Assembly (NCBI GenBank): GCA_937959375.1
Contig: CALGLS010000410.1
Span: 1 to 14,749 of the forward strand
Direction of reading: 5' to 3'
DNA length: 14,749 nucleotides
From: an uncultured Saprospiraceae bacterium
GTDB taxonomy: Bacteria; Bacteroidota; Bacteroidia; Chitinophagales; Saprospiraceae
Below, piece by piece: positions 14,427 through 14,749 of the stretch (within the stretch, counting starts at the first letter, position 1; every line of letters starts with the position of its first letter). The translations under genes and the position numbers were made by a program. Below the pieces are notes generated by a model that ran no database searches, had not been told where the DNA came from, and saw nothing but the letters and a program-made list of their open reading frames with translations.

Positions 14427-14749
14427 ATGAAATTACTTGTTTGTGTAAGCAAGGCTCCAGACACCACTTCTAAGATTTCCTTTACGGATAATAACACCGT
14501 TTTTGACGAAGCTGGCATTTCGTATATCATGAATCCATACGATGAATGGTATGCACTCGTTCGTGCTATCGAATTAAAAGAACAGGCAGGAGGTACAGTG
14601 ACTCTCGTCAACGTTGGTCCTGCATCAAATGATGTTGTCATTCGAAAAGGCCTAGCAATAGGTGCTGATGATGCCGCTCGTATCGATATGGATCCTAAAA
14701 GTGCTTTATCTACAGCACAACAAATTGCAGCTTTTGCAAAAGAAGGAAA
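14427..14749 (+). CDS. etfB: Electron transfer flavoprotein beta subunit, N-terminal part
   Basis: The frame opens at ATG 14427 and continues past the window end, giving the first 107 residues of a protein normally about 250 long. MKLLVCVSKAPDT starts the Rossmann-like ETF fold. NPYDEWYALVRAIELKEQ (36-53) matches the EtfB signature NPxDExAxxxAxxLKE, and TVTLVNVGPA (57-66), VIRKGLAIGADDAARID (71-87) also fit. EtfB pairs with EtfA to carry electrons from acyl-CoA and other dehydrogenases to the respiratory chain, so etfA is expected directly downstream. A good Bacteroidota promoter precedes it. Confidence 0.92.
   Translation, partial: MKLLVCVSKAPDTTSKISFTDNNTVFDEAGISYIMNPYDEWYALVRAIELKEQAGGTVTLVNVGPASNDVVIRKGLAIGADDAARIDMDPKSALSTAQQIAAFAKEG

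Overview
The window looks like chromosomal DNA of a Bacteroidota bacterium, plausibly of the Saprospiria or a related marine/aquatic group. The strongest evidence is the 947-residue secreted protein ending in a type IX secretion (T9SS) type A sorting domain and carrying choice-of-anchor B, carboxypeptidase-regulatory-like and PKD domains. Other support is the TAnnTTTG-type promoter element before etfB, the AT-rich DNA and the general lack of Shine-Dalgarno sequences. The lineage is inferred from protein content only.

Layout. (1) 1-3682, minus strand: a GH36 alpha-galactosidase and a GPH/MelB-type sugar symporter whose end lies outside the window. The two are separated by a 593-bp non-coding stretch holding four near-identical 129-bp tandem repeats. 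The symporter would bring in alpha-galactosides and the cytoplasmic enzyme would cleave them. (2) 3849-6931: a molybdenum-cofactor (Moco) block of divergent pairs, moaD and moaE leftwards, moaA and moeA rightwards with a 4-base overlap. A nested inverted repeat lies between moaD and moaE. (3) 6932-7137: a convergent gap with hexamer-periodic sequence interrupted by a GC-rich hairpin. (4) 7138-9921, minus strand: a sensor histidine kinase, a MocA-like nucleotidyltransferase and a CoxG-like SRPBCC protein, closely spaced and probably one transcript. MocA and CoxG families serve xanthine-dehydrogenase/CO-dehydrogenase-type molybdenum hydroxylases, so regions 2 and 4 probably serve the same enzyme class, which is not encoded here. 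(5) 10219-13062, minus strand: the T9SS-secreted protein with a strong terminator hairpin behind it. (6) 13358-14227, minus strand: a MenI/YdiI-type hotdog thioesterase and a small TPR protein, separated by two copies of a dispersed-type short repeat. (7) 14427 to the end, plus strand: the start of etfB behind a good Bacteroidota promoter.

Most of the window is ordinary metabolic and accessory gene content. The parts not explained by known genes are the 129-bp repeat array, the moaD-moaE inverted repeats, the 6932-7142 repeat tract with its hairpin, and the 13829-13890 repeats. No defence system, mobile element with a transposase, CRISPR array, tRNA or rRNA was seen.
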